This document shows positions 1-7,614 of a DNA stretch of 22,959 bases, one piece after another; the first letter of the stretch is position 1, and the number at the start of each line of letters is the position of its first letter. This DNA comes from Hepatobacter sp965661165 (GTDB lineage Bacteria; Pseudomonadota; Alphaproteobacteria; Holosporales; Hepatobacteraceae): the NCBI GenBank assembly GCA_965661165.1, contig CBFICL010000021.1, positions 1 through 22,959 of the forward strand, in the 5' to 3' direction. The position numbers and the translations under genes were made by a program. The notes beneath the pieces are model-generated. The model saw nothing but the letters and a program-made list of their open reading frames with translations, was not told where the DNA came from and did no database searches.

Positions 1-118
1 GATTCCCGTGTATTACTCACCCGTCTGCCACTCAATAGGCGAACCTATTGCGTTCGACTTGCATGTGTTAGGCATGCCGCCAGCGTTCATTCTGAGCCAG
101 GATCAAACTCTCATGAAA
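1..118 (-). rRNA. rrs: 16S ribosomal RNA, 5' end only
   Basis: Read on the minus strand, this is the start of a bacterial small-subunit rRNA. It contains the universal AGAGTTTGATCCTGGCTCAG block at 111-92, then the conserved ATGCAAGTCGAACG and GGGTGAGTAA stretches, and it leaves the window at base 1. Aligning the AGAGTTTG block to E. coli position 8 puts the mature 5' end near 118. The V1 hairpin is short, and GCGGCATGCCTAACACATGC fits Alphaproteobacteria. Only about 118 of some 1,500 bases are present, so finer placement is not possible. The gene is read away from the proposed origin at 15.6 kb, the usual orientation for rRNA genes. Confidence 0.97.
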
Positions 119-238
119 AACAGATACATGATCTGCTCATAAGAAAATTGACTGACCTTGATAAAAGGTCAGCGAAAAATCGCTTACCCTTTTACCCTTC
201 TCTATTTTCAAACTTCTCAAAGGACCTGATGCCACATA
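119..238 (-). promoter_or_regulatory. 16S rRNA leader with boxA-like site and hairpins
   Basis: This is the untranslated stretch between the predicted rRNA start site (about 238) and the mature 16S end. On the minus strand it holds GTCCTTTGAGA (225-215), similar to the boxA antitermination signals of alphaproteobacterial rRNA leaders. It also holds a clear 8-bp hairpin at 152-172 (CTGACCTT / AAGGTCAG, 5-base loop). A weaker 5-bp hairpin at 121-135 is followed by five T in the direction of transcription. The hairpins could belong to RNase III processing stems, but the partner sequence beyond the 16S 3' end is outside the window. No protein gene is supported here. Confidence 0.5.
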
Positions 239-244
239 AGATGA

Positions 245-272
245 ATCCTAACACACCCTCTTCCTATGTCAA
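245..272 (-). promoter_or_regulatory. Predicted rRNA operon promoter
   Basis: On the minus strand there is a perfect -35 TTGACA (272-267), a 16-base spacer and a -10 TAGGAT (250-245, 4 of 6 matches). The predicted start is near 238, about 120 bases upstream of mature 16S. It begins only 7 bases past the fliD stop codon, leaving no room for a terminator. Read-through from fliD into the rRNA operon is therefore possible. Confidence 0.6.
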
Positions 273-279
273 CAAACAA

Positions 280-1809
280 TTAACGTTTTTTCCCCTGACT
301 ACCGTTTGGGTTCAAAAGAAGTTGCTGCATGTCTTGAGTATAAGTCTCCAGCAGCTGTTTTTGATCATGGCGTCTTTGCAGCTGTGTGCCTTTCTTTTTC
401 GTGTTAGTTTTTTCCTTTTCCAAACCTTTGCAAATATCAGAGGCCTTTTTCTGATCCTTCCCCAAACGTTGTGCAAGGCCTTTCAGGTCTTGATCAAACT
501 TTTCGTCTATTTTAGATATTTTTTTATATAATTCAGCTATGGATAGTGGCCCTTCTGTACTCTTTTTTCCAATAAAAGCTTTTTTCATACGATCAAGATG
601 CTGAACGGTCATCAAAAAAGCCTCTTGATCAAAAGTCCACACCTTTGCCACCTCTTTCATACCAAAAACAGACTGGCTTTCAGCGTCTTTATAAGGCATC
701 ACCGTGGACCGAAACTGATGGAGCGCTTCTCTTAAGTAAACATATTTGTTAAGAGGCCCCGGCGCTGACATGTTAAGAGGCACATGCTTGTCGAGCAATG
801 ATTGATACTGGTTTATATTTTGCGCAAGCAAAGACAAAAGCCCAGCAATCGGCTGATCATCACAAGTGACCGACACCGTCACAGGGGACATGCTCTCTGG
901 CATGGGTTTTTTGAGGGTGATCGTCACCCCCTCCAACGCATCATCAATAATATTGCTATCCCGTGAGAGTCGCACACCATCAATGCTAACAGATGCACAT
1001 CTATCTGGAGATGACGATGATGGGCGGTTGCTCAGCCCAAGACGCCTTAAAATAGCATTTTCTTGATCATCCCGAAGATAGGGTTGTTTATCCACATGTT
1101 TTTTGAAAGACAGCTGATAGCGCCCTGGCGAAACGCAAATACATTTTGCCGTCAAGGTGTCAGACATCGTGTCATTTATGCCGCGCACGATGTTCTGAAG
1201 GGATGTTTTTTCTGTGATGCTCACGCGCGGTGATCCATTTAAAACTAATTGACCTTTAGGAAGCGCAAGAGGTTCTGTAAGCGATGCTGCCTCAAAAGGC
1301 TGCATCTGGATCCAATCTTGGTTTGTGCTGGCCAGCTTGTGTACAAAAAGATCAAATGTGCCATGAGGGCCTTGGTTGCTGCGCACATCCATAAATGCTT
1401 GCGCCTCTGTTGGCATGACCACTTTATATTGCTGCCAAAGATCTGGTGACACCAACTTTTCTAAACATACCTGAACCCCCGCAAACGCTTGCTTCACCTC
1501 ATGGAGCGCCGAAGCTGTTTCATAGGTTTTTGCATGCTCCTTCTTCAATTTTTCAAAGCGCGCCTCATAACCAAGATTCAGCCTTTTGCACATATGCTCT
1601 GGTTTGACAGACTGATGTTGAAAAAAGTCTTCACTCAGACCAATGTCTGCTGGCACCAACCACGTGGGCTCTTCCAATTCTTTCGGTGTTTTTTCAGGAT
1701 CAAACGTAGATGCAGAAGACCCGCGTATCCCCTCACCTGAAGAGAACCGGCCCTGCGCGCCGTGAAAGGAGGTCGCACCCGATGAAAACACGACGGCCAA
1801 CCTATTCAA
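280..1809 (-). CDS. fliD: Flagellar hook-associated protein 2 (filament cap)
   Basis: FliD caps the growing flagellar filament outside the cell and helps flagellin subunits fold into place. Three things support the call. The N-terminal third has the FliD_N pattern: a helical stretch ending in a conserved 'LxxLxSPDLWQ...' type block, then a 'GTFDLFVHKLAST' segment near residue 150. Around residues 275-300 comes the family's hallmark domain, SIDGVRLSRDSNIIDDALEG followed by VTITLKK. A charged coiled-coil C-terminus covers about residues 425-500. Its 509 aa is within the family range. The usual N-terminal SGLGSGLD-type motif is not visible, and the start is uncertain: the TTG at 1809 has no clear Shine-Dalgarno site, while GTG at 1791 lies 9 bases after an AGG. 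No other flagellar gene is in the window. It sits downstream of the DUF465 gene (47-base gap or slightly more) and ends just before the rRNA promoter. Confidence 0.82.
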   Translation of the reverse strand: MNRLAVVFSSGATSFHGAQGRFSSGEGIRGSSASTFDPEKTPKELEEPTWLVPADIGLSEDFFQHQSVKPEHMCKRLNLGYEARFEKLKKEHAKTYETASALHEVKQAFAGVQVCLEKLVSPDLWQQYKVVMPTEAQAFMDVRSNQGPHGTFDLFVHKLASTNQDWIQMQPFEAASLTEPLALPKGQLVLNGSPRVSITEKTSLQNIVRGINDTMSDTLTAKCICVSPGRYQLSFKKHVDKQPYLRDDQENAILRRLGLSNRPSSSSPDRCASVSIDGVRLSRDSNIIDDALEGVTITLKKPMPESMSPVTVSVTCDDQPIAGLLSLLAQNINQYQSLLDKHVPLNMSAPGPLNKYVYLREALHQFRSTVMPYKDAESQSVFGMKEVAKVWTFDQEAFLMTVQHLDRMKKAFIGKKSTEGPLSIAELYKKISKIDEKFDQDLKGLAQRLGKDQKKASDICKGLEKEKTNTKKKGTQLQRRHDQKQLLETYTQDMQQLLLNPNGSQGKKR

Positions 1810-1856
1810 AGAGTTGAGAAAAGACGTGCAAAAAAGGGACCAATTAACAAGACAGC

Positions 1857-2042
1857 CTAAGCCACCCCGTCAGGCAACAACACATCCTCTAACTGGGCAA
1901 TAAGCAACCCAAGCTTCTTCTTTTGTAGCCTAAGGCGGGCATACTCAAAGCTGGGGGGACGGCTGTCCGCACCCAGTGCTTCCATTTCACGCACCAGGTG
2001 ATCATAACGTGTCCTCAAAGAGGCAAGGCGCTCAAGGTCCAT
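1857..2042 (-). CDS. Small DUF465 (YdcH-like) protein
   Basis: This is a 61-aa, highly charged, almost entirely helical protein. Its pattern of 'L..LR..Y..L..E.EAL' then 'EYARLRLQKKKLGLLIAQLE' is the two-helix hairpin of the DUF465/YdcH family, small proteins of unknown function common in Proteobacteria. I chose ATG 2042 over the in-frame GTG at 2048 because a GAGATAAG-like Shine-Dalgarno sequence is spaced better for it, and a promoter ends about 28 bases upstream. It is probably co-transcribed with fliD. Whether it has any flagellar role cannot be judged from the sequence. Confidence 0.65.
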   Translation of the reverse strand: MDLERLASLRTRYDHLVREMEALGADSRPPSFEYARLRLQKKKLGLLIAQLEDVLLPDGVA

Positions 2043-2076
2043 AAACACTTATCTCAGAAGGCTTCATACCTCTTCT

Positions 2077-2105
2077 CTTATAGGCATTTATACGCAAAAA
2101 GTAAA
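2077..2105 (-). promoter_or_regulatory. Predicted promoter for DUF465-fliD
   Basis: On the minus strand, -35 TTTACT (2105-2100, 4/6) and -10 TATAAG (2082-2077, 5/6) are separated by 17 bases. The predicted start near 2070 gives a leader of about 28 bases to ATG 2042. It lies in the 145-base divergent gap between the DUF465 gene and valS. I see no equally good rightward promoter for valS in that gap. Confidence 0.5.
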
Positions 2106-2193
2106 GAAACCTTTTTAAAAAGCATTCATTCTTGCAAGATCTTTCCTTTTCACGCAAGAAACCTTATGGCACCATGATCACGATAGGGAAGAG

Positions 2194-4842
2194 ATGATCG
2201 ACACCATGCTTGAAAAATTAAGTCAGGCCGCCGAACTTGAAAAAAAGTGGGGCGATGCACTCAGCTGTCCTCCGCCAACGCCTTCAAAGGTCAAGGGAAA
2301 GCTGGCCATGACGCTGCCGCCACCGAATGTGACGGGCACACTCCACATTGGTCATGCTCTAACTTATACCCTGCAAGATGTGTGGATTCGCTTTTGGCGC
2401 ATGCAAGGTTTCGAGGTGTTAGCCCAACCTGGCCTTGACCATGCGGGCATTGCCACGCAAATGATGGTGGAACGCCACCTGGCCAAAAAGAATTTATCTC
2501 GCCAATCCTTGGGCCGCCAAAAATTTGTTGAAGAGGCCATGGCCTTTAAAGAAGCCACAGGTGATGTGATCATCAACCAGCTCAAACGCCTGGGCGTCTC
2601 CGCCAATTGGGACAGGCTGATATTCACCTTGGATCAACCCGTGCAAGACGCGGTGCGAGATGTTTTTGTTTCTTTATTTAACGAGGGCCTTATTTATCAA
2701 AGTGAGCGCCTGGTTTATTGGGACACACACTTTCAAACGGCACTCTCTAACCTTGAGGTGCAAAACAAAGACGTTGCAGGAAATTTGTGGACCCTGCGCT
2801 ACACACTGGCAGATGACCCCCAAGGGTTTATCGATATTGCCACCACAAGACCTGAAACCTTGTTTGGTGACCAAGCAGTGGCAGTGCACCCGGGTGATGC
2901 GCGTTATAAAGATTTGATTGGCAAGCATGTTTATATACCGCTCACCACGCGCGTTGTCCCCATTATCGCAGATGACCGCGTGGAGCAAGACAAAGGCACG
3001 GGCGCCCTTAAAATCACACCTGCTCACGATTTTTTGGACTTTGACATTGGCCAGACCCACAATCTTGCTGCTCTTTCCATTCTTGATGAAGGGGGGCGCT
3101 TGAATGCACAGGTGCCTGAGGCGTTTCAAGGTCTGCCTGCACCCAAAGCGCGGCAAGCTGTTTTGGTGGCGCTCGAACACGAGGGGCGTCTGATCGCACA
3201 AACCCCTGTGACCCACGTCGTGCCTTATGGTGACCGCTCAGACACCGTGCTCGAGCCGCGCATTACCAAACAATGGTTTCTCAACGTCAAGCCACTGGCT
3301 GACAAAGCTCTTAACGCTTTGGATACGCAAGCTTTTTCCTTTTTGCCTGAACATTATGCCGGCGTGTATCGTCATTGGCTTAACCATATTGAACCCTGGT
3401 GTCTTTCCCGGCAGCTGTGGTGGGGACACTCCATCCCCGCGTGGTATGGTCCCGATGGACACGTGTTTGTGGCGACCTTTTCTGCCGATGCTGAAAGCCA
3501 AGCCCAAGCGCACTATGGGAAGCCAGTGACGCTGGTTCCCGATGAAGATGTGCTGGACACATGGTTTTCTTCAGCCCTGTGGCCTTTTGTTACCCTGGGC
3601 TGGCCTGAAAAAACAACACTTCTGTCAGACTATTATCCTACCCAAACGCTGATCACGGGATTTGACATCATCTTTTTCTGGGTGGCGCGCATGGTGATGA
3701 TGGGCACCCATTTCACAGGCAAGGCGCCGTTTCGTGAGGTGTATATTCATGGATTGGTGCGTGATTTATCACGGCAAAAAATGTCAAAAACCAAGGGAAA
3801 TGTTATTAATCCCTTGGACGTCATGGATGAATATGGGGCTGATGCGTTACGCCTTTCCTTGGCCACGCTTTCTACGCCCGGTCATGATATTGCGTTTGGC
3901 ACCCACCATGTGGAACTATCACGTAATTTCTTGACCAAACTATGGAACGCGGCGCGGTTTGCTCTTAGTAAGGGCATGACGTGGCCTTCTTCTCTTGCGC
4001 TAGAGAACCTCCATCCTTTGCACGCATGGTTGGTGCAAGAAATAACGGCGGCCCAAACCACGTATCTTCACGCCATGAAAGAAGGGCGTTTTTATGAGGC
4101 AGCACACACCATTTACCATCTGGTTTGGCGCACCTATTGCGATCAATATATTGAAATGAGCAAAGCCCTGTTGCAAGAAGACACGCCTGCCCTCACACAA
4201 GAAGTGCAACACATGGGGGGATGGGCTTTGGGCTGTTGTTTGCACATGCTTTATCCCTTTTCCCCTTTTATGACCACAGAACTATGGTCTCACCTGGCGC
4301 CCCATACCTCGCCCCTTTATGCTACGTGCTGGCCAGAAGATGGTTTGTGGCCCCGACCTGATCAAAACGCCGGACAAACACCCTCTCCTATTCATGATGT
4401 GTTATTATGGGCGGAGGAAATTCGTCGCATACGGGCCCTTTTGCAGATTCCGCCAAAAACATCGCTCCCTGTGGTTGCTTGGGTGCCTGCGTTTATCAGC
4501 AAACATCGCTTTTTTATAGAGCGCTTCTTGAATGTCACCTTTGACAACGATGATCCTCACAATCACCAAACGGGCGGCATGCATGGTGTGGTAAATGGGC
4601 TCTCTTTCTTTATTAAACTGGCCGGGGTGGTGGATATGCACCAAGCTCAGCAACATCTGGTCAAAAAGAAAGAAAAAATTTCATCTGAATGTCTTAGACT
4701 CCAAAACAAAATGAAACAGCCCCACTTTACAGAGAAAGCACCGGCGCATCTTGTGGCAGAAACCCAAGACAAACTGAAAACGTTGTCTCATGAAGAGGAG
4801 CTGATTTCTCATCTCCTTTCACATATGAGGATTGCTACATGA
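2194..4842 (+). CDS. valS: Valine--tRNA ligase
   Basis: ValRS charges tRNA-Val with valine in the cytoplasm and edits mischarged threonine. The class I signature PPPNVTGTLHIGHAL is at residues 42-56, with HIGH at 51-54. The second signature KMSKT is at 529-533. Between them lies the editing (CP1) domain with TTRPETLFGDQAVAVHP and GTGALKITPAHD. A C-terminal lysine-rich coiled coil at about 820-880 is the ValRS arm that distinguishes it from IleRS and LeuRS. At 882 aa it is full length. ATG 2194 is preceded by AGGGA with a spacing of about 5 bases; a second ATG at 2206 is possible. It is the first gene of a two-gene unit with tldD and runs against the dominant leftward direction of this side of the window. 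Confidence 0.98.
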   Translation: MIDTMLEKLSQAAELEKKWGDALSCPPPTPSKVKGKLAMTLPPPNVTGTLHIGHALTYTLQDVWIRFWRMQGFEVLAQPGLDHAGIATQMMVERHLAKKNLSRQSLGRQKFVEEAMAFKEATGDVIINQLKRLGVSANWDRLIFTLDQPVQDAVRDVFVSLFNEGLIYQSERLVYWDTHFQTALSNLEVQNKDVAGNLWTLRYTLADDPQGFIDIATTRPETLFGDQAVAVHPGDARYKDLIGKHVYIPLTTRVVPIIADDRVEQDKGTGALKITPAHDFLDFDIGQTHNLAALSILDEGGRLNAQVPEAFQGLPAPKARQAVLVALEHEGRLIAQTPVTHVVPYGDRSDTVLEPRITKQWFLNVKPLADKALNALDTQAFSFLPEHYAGVYRHWLNHIEPWCLSRQLWWGHSIPAWYGPDGHVFVATFSADAESQAQAHYGKPVTLVPDEDVLDTWFSSALWPFVTLGWPEKTTLLSDYYPTQTLITGFDIIFFWVARMVMMGTHFTGKAPFREVYIHGLVRDLSRQKMSKTKGNVINPLDVMDEYGADALRLSLATLSTPGHDIAFGTHHVELSRNFLTKLWNAARFALSKGMTWPSSLALENLHPLHAWLVQEITAAQTTYLHAMKEGRFYEAAHTIYHLVWRTYCDQYIEMSKALLQEDTPALTQEVQHMGGWALGCCLHMLYPFSPFMTTELWSHLAPHTSPLYATCWPEDGLWPRPDQNAGQTPSPIHDVLLWAEEIRRIRALLQIPPKTSLPVVAWVPAFISKHRFFIERFLNVTFDNDDPHNHQTGGMHGVVNGLSFFIKLAGVVDMHQAQQHLVKKKEKISSECLRLQNKMKQPHFTEKAPAHLVAETQDKLKTLSHEEELISHLLSHMRIAT

Positions 4843-6248
4843 GTCATCCTATGTTCCACGACTTTTTATCACCTAACACCCATCACCTGCTCAAGGAGGC
4901 TTTTGTGGGGCGAGATGGGGGTGAGCTTTTTCTTGAAGCTCAAATCGCGGAAAGCCTGCGCTTTGAAGACAATGTGCTTAAAGATGCCACCTATCATCAA
5001 ACGCAAGGCTTTGGCCTGCGCCTTCTCTCGGGGTCTTGCAGTCTGTATGCCCACAGCCCTCATCTTACACACCACGCCCTTCAAGAGGCAACCTCGGCAT
5101 TACACACCTTGTCACCCGCCGCGGGTTCTGTGATTGAAATTAAACATGCACACACGCCATACCCTGCTCATGCCTCATCACCTAGGGTTTCTTTTAAAGA
5201 TAAGGTCAGCCAGCTGGAACGCATGAATGCTTTTGCACGCGCCTTAGACCCCCGCGTTGTGCAAGTTTCTTTGTCTTGGGGGTTGAGAGATCAAGATATC
5301 TTAGTGCAAAGGCCTGATCACCCTGATGTGGGGGATAAGCGCATTTATGCCACCTTAACCAGCATGATTACCGTAGAAGATAAAGGGCGCCGTGAATACG
5401 GCTATGTCAGTCTGGGGCGCAAAAAAGACACAGATTTTATGGATGAAGCTGTCTGGCAACGCCAGCTCAAAGAGGCCTTGCGTAAAGCCCTTGTTTCTCT
5501 TGAATCGATCCCCGCTCCTGCAGGCGCGATGCCCGTTGTGTTGGGCCATGGGATTACAGGTATTTTGCTTCACGAAGCCGTGGGTCATGGATTGGAAGCT
5601 GATTTTAACCGCAAAGGTCATTCTGTATTTTCTAAAAAAATGGGCCACGTGGTTGCCAGTCCGCTTGTCACCATTATTGATGATGGACGACCCGACATTG
5701 GCATGCCGCATCACCACGGCTCGCTCACGATTGATGATGAGGGCACACCGACACAGAAAAACACACTCATTGATCAAGGCGTTGTGTGTGGGTATATGTC
5801 GGACGTCTTAAATGCGCATCTGATGGGCCAACCTTCTTCGGGCAATGGGCGCCGGCAGGGCTACGCCCACATGCCTATGCCCCGCATGACCAACACCTAT
5901 ATGGCACCAGGAACTTCCGCGCCAGAAGATATGATCGCCTCGATCGACAAAGGCATTTATGCCGTAGGCTTTGGTGGTGGGCAGGTGGATATTGTGTCAG
6001 GCAACTTTGTGTTTGCCTCCAGTGAAGCCTATCTTATTGAAAAAGGAAAAAAGGGGCCACCCATCAAAAATGCTACCCTTATTGGCAATGGGCCTGACGT
6101 GATGAAAAAAATCGCTATGGTAGGCAATGATCTCACCCTTGACCCAGGTGTAGGCTATTGCGGTAAGGCCGGGCAAAGTGTTTTGGTGGGGTTGGGACAA
6201 CCCTCTTGCCTTGTGTCAGAAATGACCGTGGGCGGCGCACAAACATAA
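4839..6248 (+). CDS. tldD: Metalloprotease TldD
   Basis: TldD pairs with TldE (PmbA) to form a zinc-dependent protease that trims unfolded peptides, for example in microcin B17 maturation and CcdA turnover. The zinc motif HEAVGH is at residues 245-250, followed by the family's conserved GLEADF. Near the end come the glycine-rich 'AVGFGGGQVDIVSGNFVF' and the C-terminal 'GYCGKAGQSV...GLGQPS'. At 469 aa it is close to the 481 aa of the E. coli protein. Its ATG overlaps the valS stop codon (ATGA), implying translational coupling. The partner gene pmbA/tldE is not in the window. Confidence 0.96.
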   Translation: MSHPMFHDFLSPNTHHLLKEAFVGRDGGELFLEAQIAESLRFEDNVLKDATYHQTQGFGLRLLSGSCSLYAHSPHLTHHALQEATSALHTLSPAAGSVIEIKHAHTPYPAHASSPRVSFKDKVSQLERMNAFARALDPRVVQVSLSWGLRDQDILVQRPDHPDVGDKRIYATLTSMITVEDKGRREYGYVSLGRKKDTDFMDEAVWQRQLKEALRKALVSLESIPAPAGAMPVVLGHGITGILLHEAVGHGLEADFNRKGHSVFSKKMGHVVASPLVTIIDDGRPDIGMPHHHGSLTIDDEGTPTQKNTLIDQGVVCGYMSDVLNAHLMGQPSSGNGRRQGYAHMPMPRMTNTYMAPGTSAPEDMIASIDKGIYAVGFGGGQVDIVSGNFVFASSEAYLIEKGKKGPPIKNATLIGNGPDVMKKIAMVGNDLTLDPGVGYCGKAGQSVLVGLGQPSCLVSEMTVGGAQT

Positions 6249-6324
6249 GCCTTTTGCCAAAACCTCCACAAACGTTTATGGCCCTTGAGAGCAGGCGGGC
6301 TCATTCAGGCCTTTAGAAGAGGCC

Positions 6325-7542
6325 TCAATAACGAAACCCCGCTCTCAGCAAAAAGGCATAAGAATGGTGGCTGTGCTTGAGGGTGGGAATATTACGCTGA
6401 CCATAATAACTTTTGAGGCCCATTTTTTCCACACTGCCCTCCACAAACATCAGATCACCAAGGGGCATGTGCACATGAATATCCCAGTCTAGGCCCCTGC
6501 CCACCATGACATTGACGCCCACACCCAAATCAGCCAGCGTTTCAAAATGTTTATGCACACCGAAGGTCAGCTCACATCCTTTATGACCTGAAGGCACAAA
6601 CTCCACACTCACCGGAAAAGACAGACTATGCGACGCCCTATAACCACTCTTGACGCGATAAGATGTGCCTTGGGTCAAAAAATAAACCTCAAGATCAGGC
6701 GCTCTGATGCCATAAAACTCCAGAGGCGTCACATGTTGTTCAATGGGTAAATCCCCATGGGTGAAAGACAAGATATAGCTATAGGTAGAGGCGCTTAATA
6801 AGAACGACATCAAGCTGGCCTTATGTCGCGTTCCTTTGCTGATGGGCATGTGATCTGTATGGTAAAGACCGTTCATCAACTTTTGTGGATAGAAAAGCCC
6901 CCCTAGTTTGCCCATAAGGTAGGGAATAAACTCACTGGAATGGGCACGCCCTGCATACACACCATCGCCTAAATCGCCAGCAAACCGCATGATGTTGTTA
7001 AGGCCTGACACGGCCACCATAAACGCTTCATCTTCTTCCGGATTTTCAAGATCGTGTGTCCCTTCAGGGTGCCACAATCTTTCTTTCGGAAAGGCCCGTC
7101 CCATGCGAAAGGGGTTCAAAAACAAATTGCCTGCAAACGAAAAAGGATTGTGACAGATTTTTCCCCCTTCATTGACGCCCACTTCAAAATCCACGTCATA
7201 ACCAAAAGCCCTCAACCGGGAATAGCGGCCATACTCATGATAAGACACCAACTCCGTTAAGCTGATCCACAGATTCAGAGGAATGTCACCAAGGGTTAAA
7301 AAAAGGGGATTTCTTTCCATCATCCATGTGTCAGACAAGGTATCCAGCAAAGCACCATGGGCCATGTTGATCTCTTGAAAAAAGTGAGAGAAGGCCATAT
7401 TGCTGTTGGACCACACCAAAGGCGCGTTGATAAAATAGCCTGAGCTTAAAGAGACTGTACGCTCACCACCCACGGCCAAGCATGGCCCCCAAAAGGATCC
7501 CCACACCAACAAACAAGCTATGAATTTGTTAAGACGAAACAT
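6325..7542 (-). CDS. Probable outer-membrane protein, family not recognised
   Basis: I do not recognise this 405-aa protein. It begins with a classic signal peptide (basic start MFRLNK, hydrophobic stretch to about residue 23, likely cleavage after ...CLA). It ends in LLRAGFRY, the terminal aromatic pattern of outer-membrane beta-barrels inserted by the Bam machinery. The C-terminal half alternates polar and hydrophobic residues as barrel strands do. Around residues 100-115 sits LVSYHEYGRYSRLRAFGYD, which recalls the HExGH zinc helix of metalloproteases but has R in place of the last H, so catalysis is doubtful. I prefer ATG 7542 to the in-frame GTG at 7548, though no strong Shine-Dalgarno sequence is seen. 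It is a single-gene unit with its own promoter. It could be a porin-like or lipid-modifying barrel, but this is not resolved. Confidence 0.6.
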   Translation of the reverse strand: MFRLNKFIACLLVWGSFWGPCLAVGGERTVSLSSGYFINAPLVWSNSNMAFSHFFQEINMAHGALLDTLSDTWMMERNPLFLTLGDIPLNLWISLTELVSYHEYGRYSRLRAFGYDVDFEVGVNEGGKICHNPFSFAGNLFLNPFRMGRAFPKERLWHPEGTHDLENPEEDEAFMVAVSGLNNIMRFAGDLGDGVYAGRAHSSEFIPYLMGKLGGLFYPQKLMNGLYHTDHMPISKGTRHKASLMSFLLSASTYSYILSFTHGDLPIEQHVTPLEFYGIRAPDLEVYFLTQGTSYRVKSGYRASHSLSFPVSVEFVPSGHKGCELTFGVHKHFETLADLGVGVNVMVGRGLDWDIHVHMPLGDLMFVEGSVEKMGLKSYYGQRNIPTLKHSHHSYAFLLRAGFRY

Positions 7543-7576
7543 TTGCACGGGCTCACGTTCACAAAAAGCAGTCGTC

Positions 7577-7612
7577 TCATACTAGTATGAAGATACGCTA
7601 AAAAATAGACAA
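7577..7612 (-). promoter_or_regulatory. Promoter with 14-bp palindromic operator candidate
   Basis: On the minus strand, TTGTCT (7612-7607) and CATACT (7589-7584) are spaced 17 bases apart, a plausible but moderate promoter for the outer-membrane gene starting at 7542. Its -10 lies inside a perfect palindrome TCATACTAGTATGA (7577-7590), which has the form of a dimeric regulator site. The promoter starts within 10 bases of the holA stop codon. Confidence 0.4.
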
Positions 7613-7614
7613 TG

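Noticed and set aside
148..531. 127-codon rightward open frame across the rRNA leader and the fliD end
   Set aside because: It is antisense to fliD and runs through the rRNA promoter and leader. Its product is low-complexity and hydrophobic with no family look.
1088..1096. Perfect DnaA box TTATCCACA
   Set aside because: It is a single site inside the fliD coding region without neighbours. About one or two consensus matches are expected by chance in a window this size.
2111..2122. Palindrome CTTTTTAAAAAG upstream of valS
   Set aside because: It is a simple A/T run-based palindrome, easily produced by chance in an AT-rich gap, with no promoter arrangement around it.
2674..3216. 180-codon leftward open frame inside valS
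   Set aside because: It is a shadow of valS on the other strand, with no recognisable domain or ribosome-binding site.
5355..5811. Two 140-codon open frames within tldD
   Set aside because: Both are out-of-frame readings of the conserved tldD region around the HEAVGH motif.
6312..6332. AGGCCT-loop-AGGCCT hairpin between tldD and the outer-membrane gene as a terminator
   Set aside because: The stem is only 6 bp and neither strand has a following T run, so it does not qualify as an intrinsic terminator.
6425..6433. TTTTCCACA DnaA-like box, also at 9149-9157 and 10724-10732
   Set aside because: These lie inside coding regions and show that this version of the box is common by codon usage. It also means the TTTTCCACA at 15575 is weak evidence alone; the clustering carries the argument.
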